Assembly (NCBI GenBank): GCA_008534395.1
Contig: SHMQ01000006.1
Location: 1 to 64,000 of the forward strand
Source: Candidatus Acidulodesulfobacterium acidiphilum
Lineage (GTDB): Bacteria; SZUA-79; Acidulodesulfobacterales; Acidulodesulfobacteraceae
DNA: 64,000 bases
Direction: 5' to 3'
In this document: piece after piece, positions 44,357 through 53,820 of the stretch
How the letters are laid out: each line of letters begins with the position of its first letter
Numbering within the stretch: position 1 is the first letter of the stretch
Notes under the pieces: generated by a model
The model's input: only the letters and a program-made list of their open reading frames with translations
Told to the model about the DNA's origin: nothing
The model's database searches: none
Program-made: the position numbers and the translations under genes

Positions 44357-45689
44357 AGATTTTTTCGTACTTATAATCGGCAGGCCTAATGTAGGAAAAT
44401 CGACGATATTTAATAAAATAACGGGGAAAACTTCGGCTTTGTCGTCTAAAATCGCCGGTACTACTTTAGATTTAAATATAAAAAAAATATCCTTTAACGG
44501 AACGGATTTTTTTATTTCAGACAGCGGAGGGTTTAACGTCTCGCCCGCAAACGAAACAGAAAAAAAAATCAGGGACAAAGTTTTCGAATATTCAAAAAAA
44601 GCCGGCTTAATTTTATTTGCGGTCGATTATAAAAGCGGGTTTTTACCGGAAGACAAAGAGATTTTTAAACGCCTTAAAAAAAACGGCTCTAATATTATCT
44701 TGGTAATAAATAAAGTCGATTCTCCCAAGGATGCAAACGGAGCGGAAAGCGAATTTATAGGTCTCGGCATAAAAACGGTTTTAACCGCAAGCGCGGAAAA
44801 AGGAACGGGCATATATGAAATTCTCGAAAAAATAGCCGAAGAAATAAATATTAAAAAACCGGTAAAACCTAAAAAAACCGGCGAAGAAAACGAAAATTCT
44901 TTTAAAATAGCCATAATCGGAAGACCTAACAGCGGAAAATCTACTTATATAAACACCTTGTTAAAAGAAGACCTGCTTTTTACCGACGACAAACCCGGCA
45001 CCACGCGCGATTCCATAGACACGTATATCAGATATAAAGGGCGTTCGATAACTTTAGTAGATACTGCAGGCATCAGAAAAAAAAATAAACTTGATTTAAA
45101 TTCCGAAGCCTTCCAAAAACAGAGCCTTAATCAAATAAAGAGGGCGGATGTGGTAGTTCTTTTTATAGATATAAATTCGGATGTTACGCATGAAGACCTG
45201 TCATTACTGAGAAGAATAACGCTTGAAAAAAAACCCGTCATAATAGCATTTACGAAGTGGGATTTAAAAGAAAAACTGCCGGAAAACGCAGTACAGTTAA
45301 AAAATGAAATTAAGTATAAGTTAAAAGAGTTTTCCGGAATGCCTTTCGTATATATTTCATCAAAGACGAATAAAAATTTAAACAAGATATTAGATATGTC
45401 TATGGAAATATTCGATTCAAAAAGCGTAAAAATAAAAAAGAAAGATTTAAACAGATTCATCGAAACCGCGAAAACTGAGCCGCGCAGCGGCAGGATTTAT
45501 AAATACATAAGCTACGGCGTACAAAAAGAAGGAGAAAAAATTCCTACTTTTATATTTTTTACGGGCAATAAAGGAAAAATATTTACTATGACGGATATAA
45601 AGTTTTTAAGAAACAGCATAAAAGAAGCATTCGGTATAAAATCGAACGTCGAAGTCGTAATGGAATATAAAAAATACGACGCCGATTAA
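44343..45689 (+). CDS. der: GTPase Der (EngA)
   Basis: 448 residues with two tandem GTPase domains: G1 motifs GRPNVGKST and GRPNSGKST, G2/G3 regions (AGTTLDLN; KPGTTRDSIDT; VDTAGIRKK), G4 motifs NKVD and TKWD, and the C-terminal KH-like domain (YISYGVQKEGEKIPTFIFF). It acts in 50S ribosome assembly. The first-domain G3 reads SDSGGF instead of DTAG/DTPG; tolerated in some Der proteins. It overlaps rnc by 14 bases. Confidence 0.96.
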   Translation: MIKSKDFFVLIIGRPNVGKSTIFNKITGKTSALSSKIAGTTLDLNIKKISFNGTDFFISDSGGFNVSPANETEKKIRDKVFEYSKKAGLILFAVDYKSGFLPEDKEIFKRLKKNGSNIILVINKVDSPKDANGAESEFIGLGIKTVLTASAEKGTGIYEILEKIAEEINIKKPVKPKKTGEENENSFKIAIIGRPNSGKSTYINTLLKEDLLFTDDKPGTTRDSIDTYIRYKGRSITLVDTAGIRKKNKLDLNSEAFQKQSLNQIKRADVVVLFIDINSDVTHEDLSLLRRITLEKKPVIIAFTKWDLKEKLPENAVQLKNEIKYKLKEFSGMPFVYISSKTNKNLNKILDMSMEIFDSKSVKIKKKDLNRFIETAKTEPRSGRIYKYISYGVQKEGEKIPTFIFFTGNKGKIFTMTDIKFLRNSIKEAFGIKSNVEVVMEYKKYDAD

Positions 45690-45705
45690 GATTAAGGGAT
45701 TACCG

Positions 45706-45999
45706 CTATTTTTTATTTGTAAGCTCTTCTATCTTTGCTTCTAATTTTTGGATTTTTTTGGTCAGCTCTTCTACGTCGTAAGTAGAAGCGAAATTCATTT
45801 CGTCAAGCAGAATATCGGCGACTTTTTCTTTTATAGACTTAAAAATAACGCCTGATTCATATTTAACGGTTTCGATAATCTGGTCTGCCGCTTCCCTGCT
45901 CTCTTCATCCGATATATCGACATAATCGTCTAATTTTTCCTGTGCGATAATCGAAAGACCTTTAAGTGCTTTAAGAACTACGTTTATAGTATCGGACAT
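45706..45999 (-). CDS. Small all-helical protein co-encoded with sdhABE
   Basis: 97 residues, predicted almost entirely helical: an amphipathic N-terminal helix (INVVLKALKGLSIIAQEKL), a central acidic helical part and a C-terminal heptad-like coiled coil (VEELTKKIQKLEAKIEELTNKK). No cysteines and no membrane helix. It starts 28 bases after sdhE ends, the last gene of that operon. I do not recognise the family; phasin-like or peripheral anchor proteins have similar shape. Because type-E succinate dehydrogenases lack normal membrane anchors, a role in tethering the complex is an appealing but unproven idea. Confidence 0.7.
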   Translation of the reverse strand: MSDTINVVLKALKGLSIIAQEKLDDYVDISDEESREAADQIIETVKYESGVIFKSIKEKVADILLDEMNFASTYDVEELTKKIQKLEAKIEELTNKK

Positions 46000-46027
46000 T
46001 TTAACCTTCCTCTTTTTATTTTTTTTA

Positions 46028-46915
46028 TTATATTTCGTTCTGCCTGACTTTGGCCATTACGCCCCTAAGCGAAACGTTATGCCTCGAAAAACCCATTTCG
46101 GCATAATCGGCGCCTAAGGCTATGCCTATTAGCTGAGGCAAATGAAGTATAGGCAGAGATAATTTTTTGTTTATGTTTTTTGCCGCAACCGTCTGATAAG
46201 TATCTAAACTTAAGTGGCATAAAGGGCAAGGGGTAACCATGACGTCGGCATTTTTCTCCTGAGCCTCGTAAATGGCGTTGCCCGCAAGCGAAGTAGAAGT
46301 TGATTCGTTTACGAGTATCGTTTGAAATCCGCAGCATTTGGTCCTTCTGACATAAGATACCGGTTCGCCGCCCAGAGCCTTAATCAGCTCTTCAAATCCT
46401 TGAGGATTTTCCACGTCGTCGAACTTAACTGCGCTTGACGGCCTGAGTATATGGCATCCGTAAAACGGGGCTATTTTTATTCCTTTCAGGCTTTTAACCG
46501 CTTTTTCTTTTAATTTATCGAATCCTATGTCGTCTCTTACGGCATATAAAATATGCTTCACTTTAACTTTTCCGGTATATCTCAGACCTATTTTAGCAAG
46601 ATATTGGTTTGTTTTTTCTAATGATTCGGGATTATTTATAAGTTCTTCGTTTACCTCGCTGAGAGTCAGAGTGCAGGTGTTGCATATAGTCATTATATCG
46701 AGCCCTTCTTTTTCCGCCAAAGCAAGGGTTCTTCCGTTTATAAAAAGCTTTAAGTTTTTATCGAAGCCGTCGATAACTCCGCCTCCGCAACATGATGCCT
46801 CAGGCATAGGAATTAAATTTATGCCTAATTTGCCTGCAATAAATTTTGTGGCGTTATCGAGTTCTTTGCCGCTTTCCTGAGCTACGCACCCCGGATAATA
46901 AGCATATGTAATCAT
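46028..46915 (-). CDS. sdhE: SdhE-type CCG-domain subunit of succinate dehydrogenase/fumarate reductase
   Basis: 295 residues with two HdrB-like CCG domains: YYPGCVAQESG ... ASCCGGGVIDG ... CNTCTLTL, and YGCHILRPS ... TKCCGFQTILV ... CPLCHLSLD. This subunit replaces the heme-bearing membrane anchors in type-E complexes (Sulfolobus SdhC/E, Campylobacter MfrE). Its start overlaps the sdhB stop by four bases. The position after sdhA and sdhB sets it apart from the HdrB at 30483-31361, with which it shares ancestry. Confidence 0.92.
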   Translation of the reverse strand: MITYAYYPGCVAQESGKELDNATKFIAGKLGINLIPMPEASCCGGGVIDGFDKNLKLFINGRTLALAEKEGLDIMTICNTCTLTLSEVNEELINNPESLEKTNQYLAKIGLRYTGKVKVKHILYAVRDDIGFDKLKEKAVKSLKGIKIAPFYGCHILRPSSAVKFDDVENPQGFEELIKALGGEPVSYVRRTKCCGFQTILVNESTSTSLAGNAIYEAQEKNADVMVTPCPLCHLSLDTYQTVAAKNINKKLSLPILHLPQLIGIALGADYAEMGFSRHNVSLRGVMAKVRQNEI

Positions 46916-47910
46916 AATTTATCCTCCAAGTCCAGCTCTTTATATGCAAGCCGAATATCTTCCATATCTTTTATTAATTTATGCCTGAAAGGCGGTATCT
47001 TCCCCTTTAGGCCTGCGCCGAACGCAACGGGCAGATCGTTTAAAAGCCCGGTAACGCCTCCGGATTCAAATGCAACTTTTATTTCGTCTAACCTTCCCGT
47101 TTCGCCTATAGATCTTGCTATAGAAACCACATGCTTTGAGCCTGACGAAAAAGTAATGGAATTTTTAACCGATTTTTCATGCAGCCTTACTATCGATTTT
47201 ACCGGAGAAATGCCTTTCGGGCAGAACTGTTCGCATGACTGGCAGTGAACGCAGTCCCAAAAACCGTTAGGCATAGAACCGTTTACTAAACGCGAACCGT
47301 TTTTATCGTTATCTCTCGGATCTTCGGCATATCTGTATAATTTAGCGAGAGCGGCAGGTCCAAGATAGTCTTTATTGCCGACTACTCCGCCGCATTCGGA
47401 ATAGCAACATTCGCATAAAATGCAATTGGGCGTATCTTCGTTTCCGGTCAAATTTTTAAACTCCGATTTATCGTAAACCGGCTGACTGATTTTTTCGCCT
47501 TCTTTTAATGCGTGGAAACGGTTATGCGCTTCGTCTTCCCTCTGTCCGAGCAGATAAGGTTTTATAGCTTTTATTTTATCGAAAAAGACCTCCTGATCGA
47601 CGATTAAATCGCGAATTACGGGCATATTGGCAAGTGGTTCGACGTTAAGTATTCCAAATTTATCGATTTCTAAACTAACCTGCGTTTTACATGCAAGCTT
47701 TGTTATTCCGTTTATTTTCATCGCGCAGGAACCGCAGATAGCGCTTCTGCATGACCTTCTAAAGCTGAGCGTTCCGTCAAGCTCCGATTTTATTTTTATT
47801 AAGGCGTTTAAAACCGTCATACCCGGATAGTCTTCTACCGTATATTCTTTGTAGTACGGTTTTTCGTCGGTTTCCGGATTAAATCTGTATGCTCTTACCT
47901 TGAATTCCAT
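46912..47910 (-). CDS. sdhB: Succinate dehydrogenase/fumarate reductase iron-sulfur subunit (type E)
   Basis: 332 residues, longer than classical SdhB (about 240). Cluster motifs: 2Fe-2S CRSAICGSCAMKINGITKLAC (read as C-x4-C-x2-C...C), first 4Fe-4S CILCECCYSEC, and CVHCQSCEQFCP for the third cluster. The third motif has an additional cysteine (C-x2-C-x2-C-x3-CP), so a [4Fe-4S] rather than [3Fe-4S] cluster is expected, as in type-E enzymes. A 75-residue C-terminal extension follows. It lies 26 bases after sdhA. Confidence 0.94.
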   Translation of the reverse strand: MEFKVRAYRFNPETDEKPYYKEYTVEDYPGMTVLNALIKIKSELDGTLSFRRSCRSAICGSCAMKINGITKLACKTQVSLEIDKFGILNVEPLANMPVIRDLIVDQEVFFDKIKAIKPYLLGQREDEAHNRFHALKEGEKISQPVYDKSEFKNLTGNEDTPNCILCECCYSECGGVVGNKDYLGPAALAKLYRYAEDPRDNDKNGSRLVNGSMPNGFWDCVHCQSCEQFCPKGISPVKSIVRLHEKSVKNSITFSSGSKHVVSIARSIGETGRLDEIKVAFESGGVTGLLNDLPVAFGAGLKGKIPPFRHKLIKDMEDIRLAYKELDLEDKL

Positions 47911-47936
47911 TATATTTTTTCCTCGCTATTAATACG

Positions 47937-49613
47937 TTAATACGTCCTCGGCTGAGGTTTAAATTTAGTTATCGCAACTTCGGAAAAATCGAATTTTATG
48001 TTTCCGTTTCCGTCTAATGTCGCAAGCGTATGTTTGAGCCAGTTGGAATCGTCTCTTTCCGGAAAATCCGTCCTGTAATGAGCTCCCCTCGATTCCTTCC
48101 TGAGTATAGCTCCTCTAGCGATTACTTCGGCTATAAGCAGTATATTGCTAAACTCGAATGCTTCTACGATATCTGTATTAAATGTTTTCGATTTGTCGTC
48201 TATTCCTATATTTTTTGCGCGTTCTTTGAGTTCGCTTATTTTATCTAAAGCCTTTTTCATGGCATTTTCTTCCCTGAATACCCCGACGTCCGCTCTCATC
48301 TCTTCCTGAAGTTCGGATTTTAAAAGGCCGTGTCTTTCTTTTCCCGACGATTTTTTTAATTTTTCGAATTTTTCTTCGTCTCTTTTTATCGCCGATTCGT
48401 CGAATTTTCTGTCTCCGGCGGCAGATTTAAGATATTCGGCTATGTCTATTCCCGCCCTTCTGCCGAATACTACCGTATCGAGAAGGGAATTTCCGCCGAG
48501 TCTGTTTGCTCCGTGGACGCTGACGCAGGCAGACTCGCCTGCCGAATAGTAACCTTCTATTACGGTTCTTCCGTTATAATCCGTTTTAATTCCGCCCATA
48601 GAGTAATGAGCGCCCGGTCTAATAGGAATAGGCTCGTGAATAGGATTAACGCCTTCAAAATCTATAGATAACTGCATAATCTGAGGTAGTCTTTCCATTA
48701 TTCTTTCTTTGCCGAGATGCCTTATATCTAAAAGAATTGCTCCGTCGACGCCCCTGCCTTCGTTTATTTCGGTCTGCTCCGCTCTTGCAACCACGTCTCT
48801 TGGCGCAAGTTCCATAGCTTTAGGAGCATATTTAGACATAAAGCGGACGCCGAGCGAATTAAGCAGATAAGCGCCTTCTCCTCTTGCTCCCTCCGTTACC
48901 AATATTCCGGTGCTTTTAAGCGTAGTTGGATGAAACTGTACGAATTCCATATCCATCAGCGGAACTCCGGCATTAATAGATATCGCCATGCCGTCTCCGG
49001 TATTTATTAACGCATTGGTATTGGAAGAATAAACCTGTCCGTAACCTCCGGTAGCGAATAAAACCGCCTTTGCGGCAATACCCTCGAATTTTCCGTTTTT
49101 AATATCGTATGCCACTACGCCGCTGACTTTTCCATTATCGGTAAGCAGGCTTGTAACGAAATATTCATACAAAATTTTGGTTTTATATTTAAGTACGTTG
49201 TCGAACAATCCGTGCAGCATCATATGTCCCACGGCATCCGCATAGTAGCAGGAACGAGGGAAACTTTGTCCGCCGAAAGGCCTCTGTGCTATGCCGCCTT
49301 TATCGTTTCTGTTAAAAACGACGCCCATGCTCTGAAGTTCAAGTATGTTTCCGGGGGCTTCGCTCGTCAGTATTTCTATGGCATCCTGGTCGCCGAGATA
49401 ATCGCTGCCTTTTACGGTATCGAAAAAATGGGATTCCCATGAATCGTTTTCGTCAAACGCGGCGTTGACTCCGCCTTGAGCCGCTCCCGAATGGGAACGC
49501 GTAGGATAAACCTTGCTGACTATTACGACATCTATGCCTTTTTTCCTAAGTTCTACGGCCGCCCTTAATCCCGCAAGTCCGGCGCCGACAATAACAACGT
49601 CATGTTTTAACAT
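47937..49613 (-). CDS. sdhA: Succinate dehydrogenase/fumarate reductase flavoprotein subunit
   Basis: 558 residues. FAD-binding start VVIVGAGLAGLRAAVELRKKG; the flavinylated histidine is in RSHSGAAQGGVNAAF (His about 43); substrate-site motifs QFHPTTL, RPGAHYSMGGI and ANRLGGNSLLDTVVFGRRAG are intact. No Tat signal, so the flavoprotein is cytoplasmic, unlike MfrA of Campylobacter. It is the first gene of sdhA-sdhB-sdhE-orf97. Direction of catalysis in vivo cannot be read from sequence. Confidence 0.95.
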   Translation of the reverse strand: MLKHDVVIVGAGLAGLRAAVELRKKGIDVVIVSKVYPTRSHSGAAQGGVNAAFDENDSWESHFFDTVKGSDYLGDQDAIEILTSEAPGNILELQSMGVVFNRNDKGGIAQRPFGGQSFPRSCYYADAVGHMMLHGLFDNVLKYKTKILYEYFVTSLLTDNGKVSGVVAYDIKNGKFEGIAAKAVLFATGGYGQVYSSNTNALINTGDGMAISINAGVPLMDMEFVQFHPTTLKSTGILVTEGARGEGAYLLNSLGVRFMSKYAPKAMELAPRDVVARAEQTEINEGRGVDGAILLDIRHLGKERIMERLPQIMQLSIDFEGVNPIHEPIPIRPGAHYSMGGIKTDYNGRTVIEGYYSAGESACVSVHGANRLGGNSLLDTVVFGRRAGIDIAEYLKSAAGDRKFDESAIKRDEEKFEKLKKSSGKERHGLLKSELQEEMRADVGVFREENAMKKALDKISELKERAKNIGIDDKSKTFNTDIVEAFEFSNILLIAEVIARGAILRKESRGAHYRTDFPERDDSNWLKHTLATLDGNGNIKFDFSEVAITKFKPQPRTY

Positions 49614-49772
49614 TTATAACCTCTATTATTTTAACAATTCTTGGCGGCGGCAGACTTCATCCCGCCGTTTAAATCGATTGATTTTTATTATAAGAATACG
49701 GTTTTTGATATTATAGGATAAACGTTTAAAATTTGCAATAAATTTTTTTAACCCAAATCCCGATTTAGGGTT

Positions 49773-50258
49773 TTACTTTCTTTTATACGTTCCGCTTTTT
49801 CCGCCTTCTTTGCTTATAAGGTAAATATCAGATATTTCTATGGATTTATCCGCAGCCTTCAGCATATCGTAAACGGTAAGCGCCGCTACGGATACGGCCG
49901 TCAAGCTTTCCATTTCTACGCCGGTTTTTCCCGATATTTTAACGGAGGATATTATATTGATAGAATTTTCTTTCTCGTCCGTTTTAAACAAAATATCGCA
50001 TCCTTCTATATTTAAAGGATGGCATAAAGGAATTAATTCCGACGTTTTTTTAGCCGCCATAATTCCGGCTATCTTTGCAGTTCCGAAGACGTCTCCCTTT
50101 TTTCCTCCTCCGCCGGTCGCAAGTTTAAAAGCTTCTTCCGACATAGTAACTTTTGCATGGGCGGAAGCTATTCTGACCGTGCCGTTTTTTTCAGACACGT
50201 CAACCATTTTAGGCATTCCGTTTTCGTCCAGATGAGTCAGCTTTGTTTCTTTTTCCAT
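49773..50258 (-). CDS. moaC: Cyclic pyranopterin monophosphate synthase MoaC
   Basis: 161 residues, the normal length. Conserved segments: THLDENGMPKMVDVSEK at the start, PLCHPLNIEGCDI (catalytic His), TGVEMESLTAVSVAALTVYDMLKAADK (catalytic Lys), and the C-terminal GGKSGTYKR. It forms cPMP in molybdenum cofactor synthesis together with MoaA (not in the window). mobB at 57.9 kb is the only other Mo-cofactor gene seen. It lies downstream of the peptide-type binding-protein gene with a 58-base gap. Confidence 0.97.
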   Translation of the reverse strand: MEKETKLTHLDENGMPKMVDVSEKNGTVRIASAHAKVTMSEEAFKLATGGGGKKGDVFGTAKIAGIMAAKKTSELIPLCHPLNIEGCDILFKTDEKENSINIISSVKISGKTGVEMESLTAVSVAALTVYDMLKAADKSIEISDIYLISKEGGKSGTYKRK

Positions 50259-50316
50259 TATAATTTCCTCCGCATTTAAGTTTATAACGTTCGAAAAAAA
50301 TTGAATAGTTTTTTAA

Positions 50317-51972
50317 TTAATCGTTAAATTCAGCGTAATACCATTTTCTTATATCGTAACCTATTCCTGCAGGCGCGGGCTTTATTCCCTTTACCGACCT
50401 GACGACAACAGGCATAGCATAAGGAACGTACAAAAAAGTATAAGGGGCATCTTTTGCGAGAATGCGCTGTATTTTAAAATAATACTTTTTCTGCTTTTTT
50501 AAATTAAACGTCGACCTTGCTTTTCTGAACAAATCGTCAATTTCGAGGTTATTAAAAGAGGTAAAATTTAAGCCTTTAGGAACAATATTAGAACCGGTAA
50601 ATATCGAAGCGTTATCATAAGGGTCTGGCGTTATGGTAAATCCCAGCAAAACGGTCTGAAAATTTTTTTTCATAATAAATTCGGATATCAAGGACGTCCA
50701 TTCCATAGCTCTTATGTCTGCTTTTATACCTATTTTTTTTAAATTTTGCTGTATTATCTCTGCAGCGGAAAGCCTTTCCTGATTTCCTTGCGGAGTGAGT
50801 ATCGTAAACCTGAAAGGAGTGCCGTTTTTTTCCAAAATTCCGTTTTTTAAGCGCCAACCGGCTTGCCTTAAAAGCCTAAGCGCTTTATCGGGGTTATAGC
50901 TGTATTTTTTTACGTTCTTATCATAAAAATAAGTTCCCGGCATAAAAGGGCCATAGCAGTGAACGCCTAATCCAAAAAGTGCGCCTTTTATTATCTCTTT
51001 TTTATTTATCGCATAGCTCAAAGCCTGCCTAACTTTTATGTTTTTAAAAAGAGGATCTAGAAGATTATAACCTAAAAAAGTAAAACTTAAAGAGGGATGA
51101 ATATATTTTTTGAACTTTGAATTAAACCCCTTTCCGTTGGATTCGTATTTATACTGAATAGGGCTTAACCCCATGTAACTTATGCCATTAGACTTAAGCA
51201 TCAGGAACATAGACGAAATGTCAGGCACTATCTTATATACGAGGCGCTTTATTTTTGGAGCGCCCATAAAATAATGAGGGTTGGCTTTCAGGACTATTTC
51301 GTATCCGTGAACCCATTTATCGAATTCGTATGGGCCGGTACCTATAGGATGGCTTCTCAATTTAGTAGTTAAAAGATTTTTTCCTTTTAAAAGTTTTTCC
51401 GGCAGTATGCTCAATCCCCATGAAGAAAGAGCGGGGGCGTAAGGCTTTTTGTAAGTTACCCGAAAAATATATTTTCCTATAGTTTGGGCTTTATAAACCT
51501 TAAGGTATTCTGCGGCATAAGGCGTGGGCGTTTTAGGGTTTACCATCAAGCGGTATGTAAACATAACGTCTTTTGCCGTAAATTTTTGTCCGTTCTGCCA
51601 ATAAACTTTGCGCCTTAAATAAAAAGTAATAGTTTTGCCGCCGTTGCTTATTTTCCAAGATTTTGCAAGATCGGGAACTATCTTGAAATTACGGTTATAC
51701 CTGACCAGCCCGTCGTAAATTTGAGAGGTAACTTCTGCGGTAGGCGCATCTGCCGCCATATTGCCTATAAGATTTGTCGCATCGGCAGGCAAACCGATAA
51801 TTAACGACGAATTTTTAATTTTTTTTATAGGTTTTACTATTTTATTGCGGTTATTTTTAGCGCCCGATTTTGATTTTGAATGAAAAAATACGGCCGATGC
51901 TGCAGATAGCGTTAAAACCGCAATAATAAGAAGCAGATACTTAGTTCGTTTTTTATATCCGGATAATTTCAT
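50317..51972 (-). CDS. Peptide/nickel-type ABC transporter substrate-binding protein
   Basis: 551 residues, SBP family 5. An N-terminal hydrophobic segment (about 13-29) serves as signal or anchor; there is no lipobox cysteine. Family motifs: KSWKISNGGKTITFYLRRKVYWQNGQKFTAKDVMFT (key W-----G--I-F-LR---W--G--FTA-DV), and HPIGTGPYEF. It binds oligopeptides or related ligands in the periplasm. No permease or ATPase genes are adjacent, so it is an orphan binding protein here; the ligand is unknown. Confidence 0.88.
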   Translation of the reverse strand: MKLSGYKKRTKYLLLIIAVLTLSAASAVFFHSKSKSGAKNNRNKIVKPIKKIKNSSLIIGLPADATNLIGNMAADAPTAEVTSQIYDGLVRYNRNFKIVPDLAKSWKISNGGKTITFYLRRKVYWQNGQKFTAKDVMFTYRLMVNPKTPTPYAAEYLKVYKAQTIGKYIFRVTYKKPYAPALSSWGLSILPEKLLKGKNLLTTKLRSHPIGTGPYEFDKWVHGYEIVLKANPHYFMGAPKIKRLVYKIVPDISSMFLMLKSNGISYMGLSPIQYKYESNGKGFNSKFKKYIHPSLSFTFLGYNLLDPLFKNIKVRQALSYAINKKEIIKGALFGLGVHCYGPFMPGTYFYDKNVKKYSYNPDKALRLLRQAGWRLKNGILEKNGTPFRFTILTPQGNQERLSAAEIIQQNLKKIGIKADIRAMEWTSLISEFIMKKNFQTVLLGFTITPDPYDNASIFTGSNIVPKGLNFTSFNNLEIDDLFRKARSTFNLKKQKKYYFKIQRILAKDAPYTFLYVPYAMPVVVRSVKGIKPAPAGIGYDIRKWYYAEFND

Positions 51973-52079
51973 ATTTATTTATTATCTCAGATTAAGAGGT
52001 AATGTTTCAAGGAAAAACAATATTCTTAATTCTGCAAATTTTCTTTAGAAAAAGTTATCGGATTTTATTTTTTGCATAA

Positions 52080-52188
52080 GAGAAAAAGGTGTCAGGAGAA
52101 AAAGGTGTCAGATTTTATTTTTTGCATGTTTAACAGTCAATTAATATTAAAAATTATTTGCAAAAAATTAATCTGACACCTTTTTCTC
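52080..52188. repeat. Family A inverted repeat, copy A5, with a stuttered left end
   Basis: The full hairpin is 52096-52188 (arms GAGAAAAAGGTGTCAGATT...TTGCA / TTGCA...AATCTGACACCTTTTTCTC). The first 16 bases of the arm are repeated just before (52080-52095), and a degenerate left arm (GAAAAAGTTATCGGATTTTA) starts near 52047. It lies in the 284-base gap downstream of argC. Confidence 0.85.
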
Positions 52189-52236
52189 GCAAACGCAGTC
52201 GGGAGTAAAAGAATAAATAGATCTGACACCTTTTTT
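52188..52236 (-). repeat. Family C fragment, copy 4
   Basis: CGCAAACGCAGTCGGGAGT followed by AATAAATAGATCTGACACCTTTTTT: the right half of the family C unit, fused directly to family A copy A5. It lies 20 bases after the argC stop codon, the same position relative to a minus-strand gene as the other C copies. The stem partner is lost, so it is unlikely to terminate on its own. Confidence 0.7.
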
Positions 52237-52256
52237 GTAAAAATAAACGGGGTCTA

Positions 52257-53342
52257 TTAAGGATACGGCGAATACTGCGGTATTCCGAAGTCGGGCTCCA
52301 AACCGAACATAAGATTCATATTCTGAATTGCCTGGAGGGAAGCTCCTTTTCCGAGGTTGTCTATGGCGCTGACTATTTTAACCATTAAACCTGCCGAACC
52401 TGCGGCGTTTTCTTCGCGTATTTCAAAAGCGATATGGCAGTTATTGGTATAGACGACGTTTTTTATATTGCAGTCTTCTATATTATTAAGTATCGATACA
52501 AAAGGGCTACCCGAATAAAAACTTTCATATATGCCGGCTATATTTTCCATAGTTGAATCTTTATTTAATTTTAAATATACAGTGGTCAGTATGCCTCTGG
52601 AAACCGGAATAACATGAGGAGTAAATATAACGTCGGGCGTAAGTTTGCAGGCTTTTTCTATTTTTTCTTTAATTTCCGGCAGATGCCTGTGCGTCCAGAC
52701 GTTATAGGCCTTTGCGGAATTTTCTATCTCGCAAAAAAGATTCTGCAGTTTTAAGCCTCTGCCTGCGCCGGAAATCCCAGACATAGAGTCTATTATAACC
52801 GGAAACGAAAAATCGACGCATCCTTTAAAAACAAGTGGCAATATCGGCAGTAAAGCGCCCGTCGGATAACAACCGGGATTGGCGATAAATTGCGAATTTT
52901 TGATTTTATCGTAAAAAACGTCGGAAAGACCGTAAACGAAACCGCCGTTTAATTCCGGAGCGTTATGCCTGCCATAATTCCGCTCATAGACCGATACGTC
53001 GTCGAATCTGAAATCGGCTCCTATATCGATTATTTTAACGTCTTTGTTTTTTTTTAAAACAGCCGGTATAAGTTTAGAACTTTCGTTGTGCGGAAGACAA
53101 AAAAATACGGCATCCGAAGACCCGCCTATTAAGTCTGCATCAAAAAGCGAAAATTTAATCTTGGATAATAAACTGTTTTTAGGAAATGTTTTTGCAAATA
53201 GCGGAAAAAAATCTGAAAGTTTTTTACCGGCATTACTGTTTGAAGTAATTACCGATATAGAAACATCCGGTCTTGACGACAGCGCCCGTATAAGATATAC
53301 GCCGCTGTAACCGGATGCCCCTACAATCGAAACTCTTATCAT
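52257..53342 (-). CDS. argC: N-acetyl-gamma-glutamyl-phosphate reductase (ArgC)
   Basis: 361 residues, type 1 ArgC. NADP-binding start VSIVGASGYSGVYLIRAL, catalytic cysteine in ANPGCYPTGALLP, and conserved GISGAGRG. It catalyses the third step of arginine synthesis. It starts 20 bases after rpsI ends, so the operon is rplM-rpsI-argC, a common order in deltaproteobacteria. Confidence 0.96.
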   Translation of the reverse strand: MIRVSIVGASGYSGVYLIRALSSRPDVSISVITSNSNAGKKLSDFFPLFAKTFPKNSLLSKIKFSLFDADLIGGSSDAVFFCLPHNESSKLIPAVLKKNKDVKIIDIGADFRFDDVSVYERNYGRHNAPELNGGFVYGLSDVFYDKIKNSQFIANPGCYPTGALLPILPLVFKGCVDFSFPVIIDSMSGISGAGRGLKLQNLFCEIENSAKAYNVWTHRHLPEIKEKIEKACKLTPDVIFTPHVIPVSRGILTTVYLKLNKDSTMENIAGIYESFYSGSPFVSILNNIEDCNIKNVVYTNNCHIAFEIREENAAGSAGLMVKIVSAIDNLGKGASLQAIQNMNLMFGLEPDFGIPQYSPYP

Positions 53343-53362
53343 TTATGGATATAACGATTATA

Positions 53363-53758
53363 TTATCTCTTAGAGAACTGGAATCTTGCTCTTGCCGCTT
53401 TCTGCCCGTATTTCTTTCTTTCTTTGACCCTGGGATCCCTTGTAAGCATAGAGGCTTTTGCAAGAGTTTCTTTTAATTCCGGATTTACAAGAAGAATAGC
53501 TTTTGCGAGAGCCAGTCTTACCGCTCCGGCTTGGCCGCTTAATCCGCCGCCGGATACGTTTATATATACGTCAAACTTATTTTCTATAGAATAAAAAGCT
53601 AAAGGTCTTACTGCAGAAACCCTGTGGCTTTCAAGCGGAAAATATTGCTCGAAATCTCTTCCGTTAATAATTATTTTGCCGGCGCCTTCTTTAAAATAAG
53701 CCCTTGCAATACCTGTTTTTCTTTTACCTACCGCGTGTATAATGCTTTTTTTAGCCAT
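53363..53758 (-). CDS. rpsI: 30S ribosomal protein S9
   Basis: 131 residues. GKRKTGIARAYFKEGAGKI at the start, GGGLSGQAGAVRLALAKAI, and the C-terminal tail KKYGQKAARARFQFSKR that reaches the P-site tRNA. It lies 62 bases after rplM, in the universal rplM-rpsI pair. Confidence 0.98.
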   Translation of the reverse strand: MAKKSIIHAVGKRKTGIARAYFKEGAGKIIINGRDFEQYFPLESHRVSAVRPLAFYSIENKFDVYINVSGGGLSGQAGAVRLALAKAILLVNPELKETLAKASMLTRDPRVKERKKYGQKAARARFQFSKR

Positions 53759-53820
53759 CAGCTTTTACCTTATTAATTATATCTTGATTTAATTTCTATA
53801 TTTTAATTGTTTACTTTATA

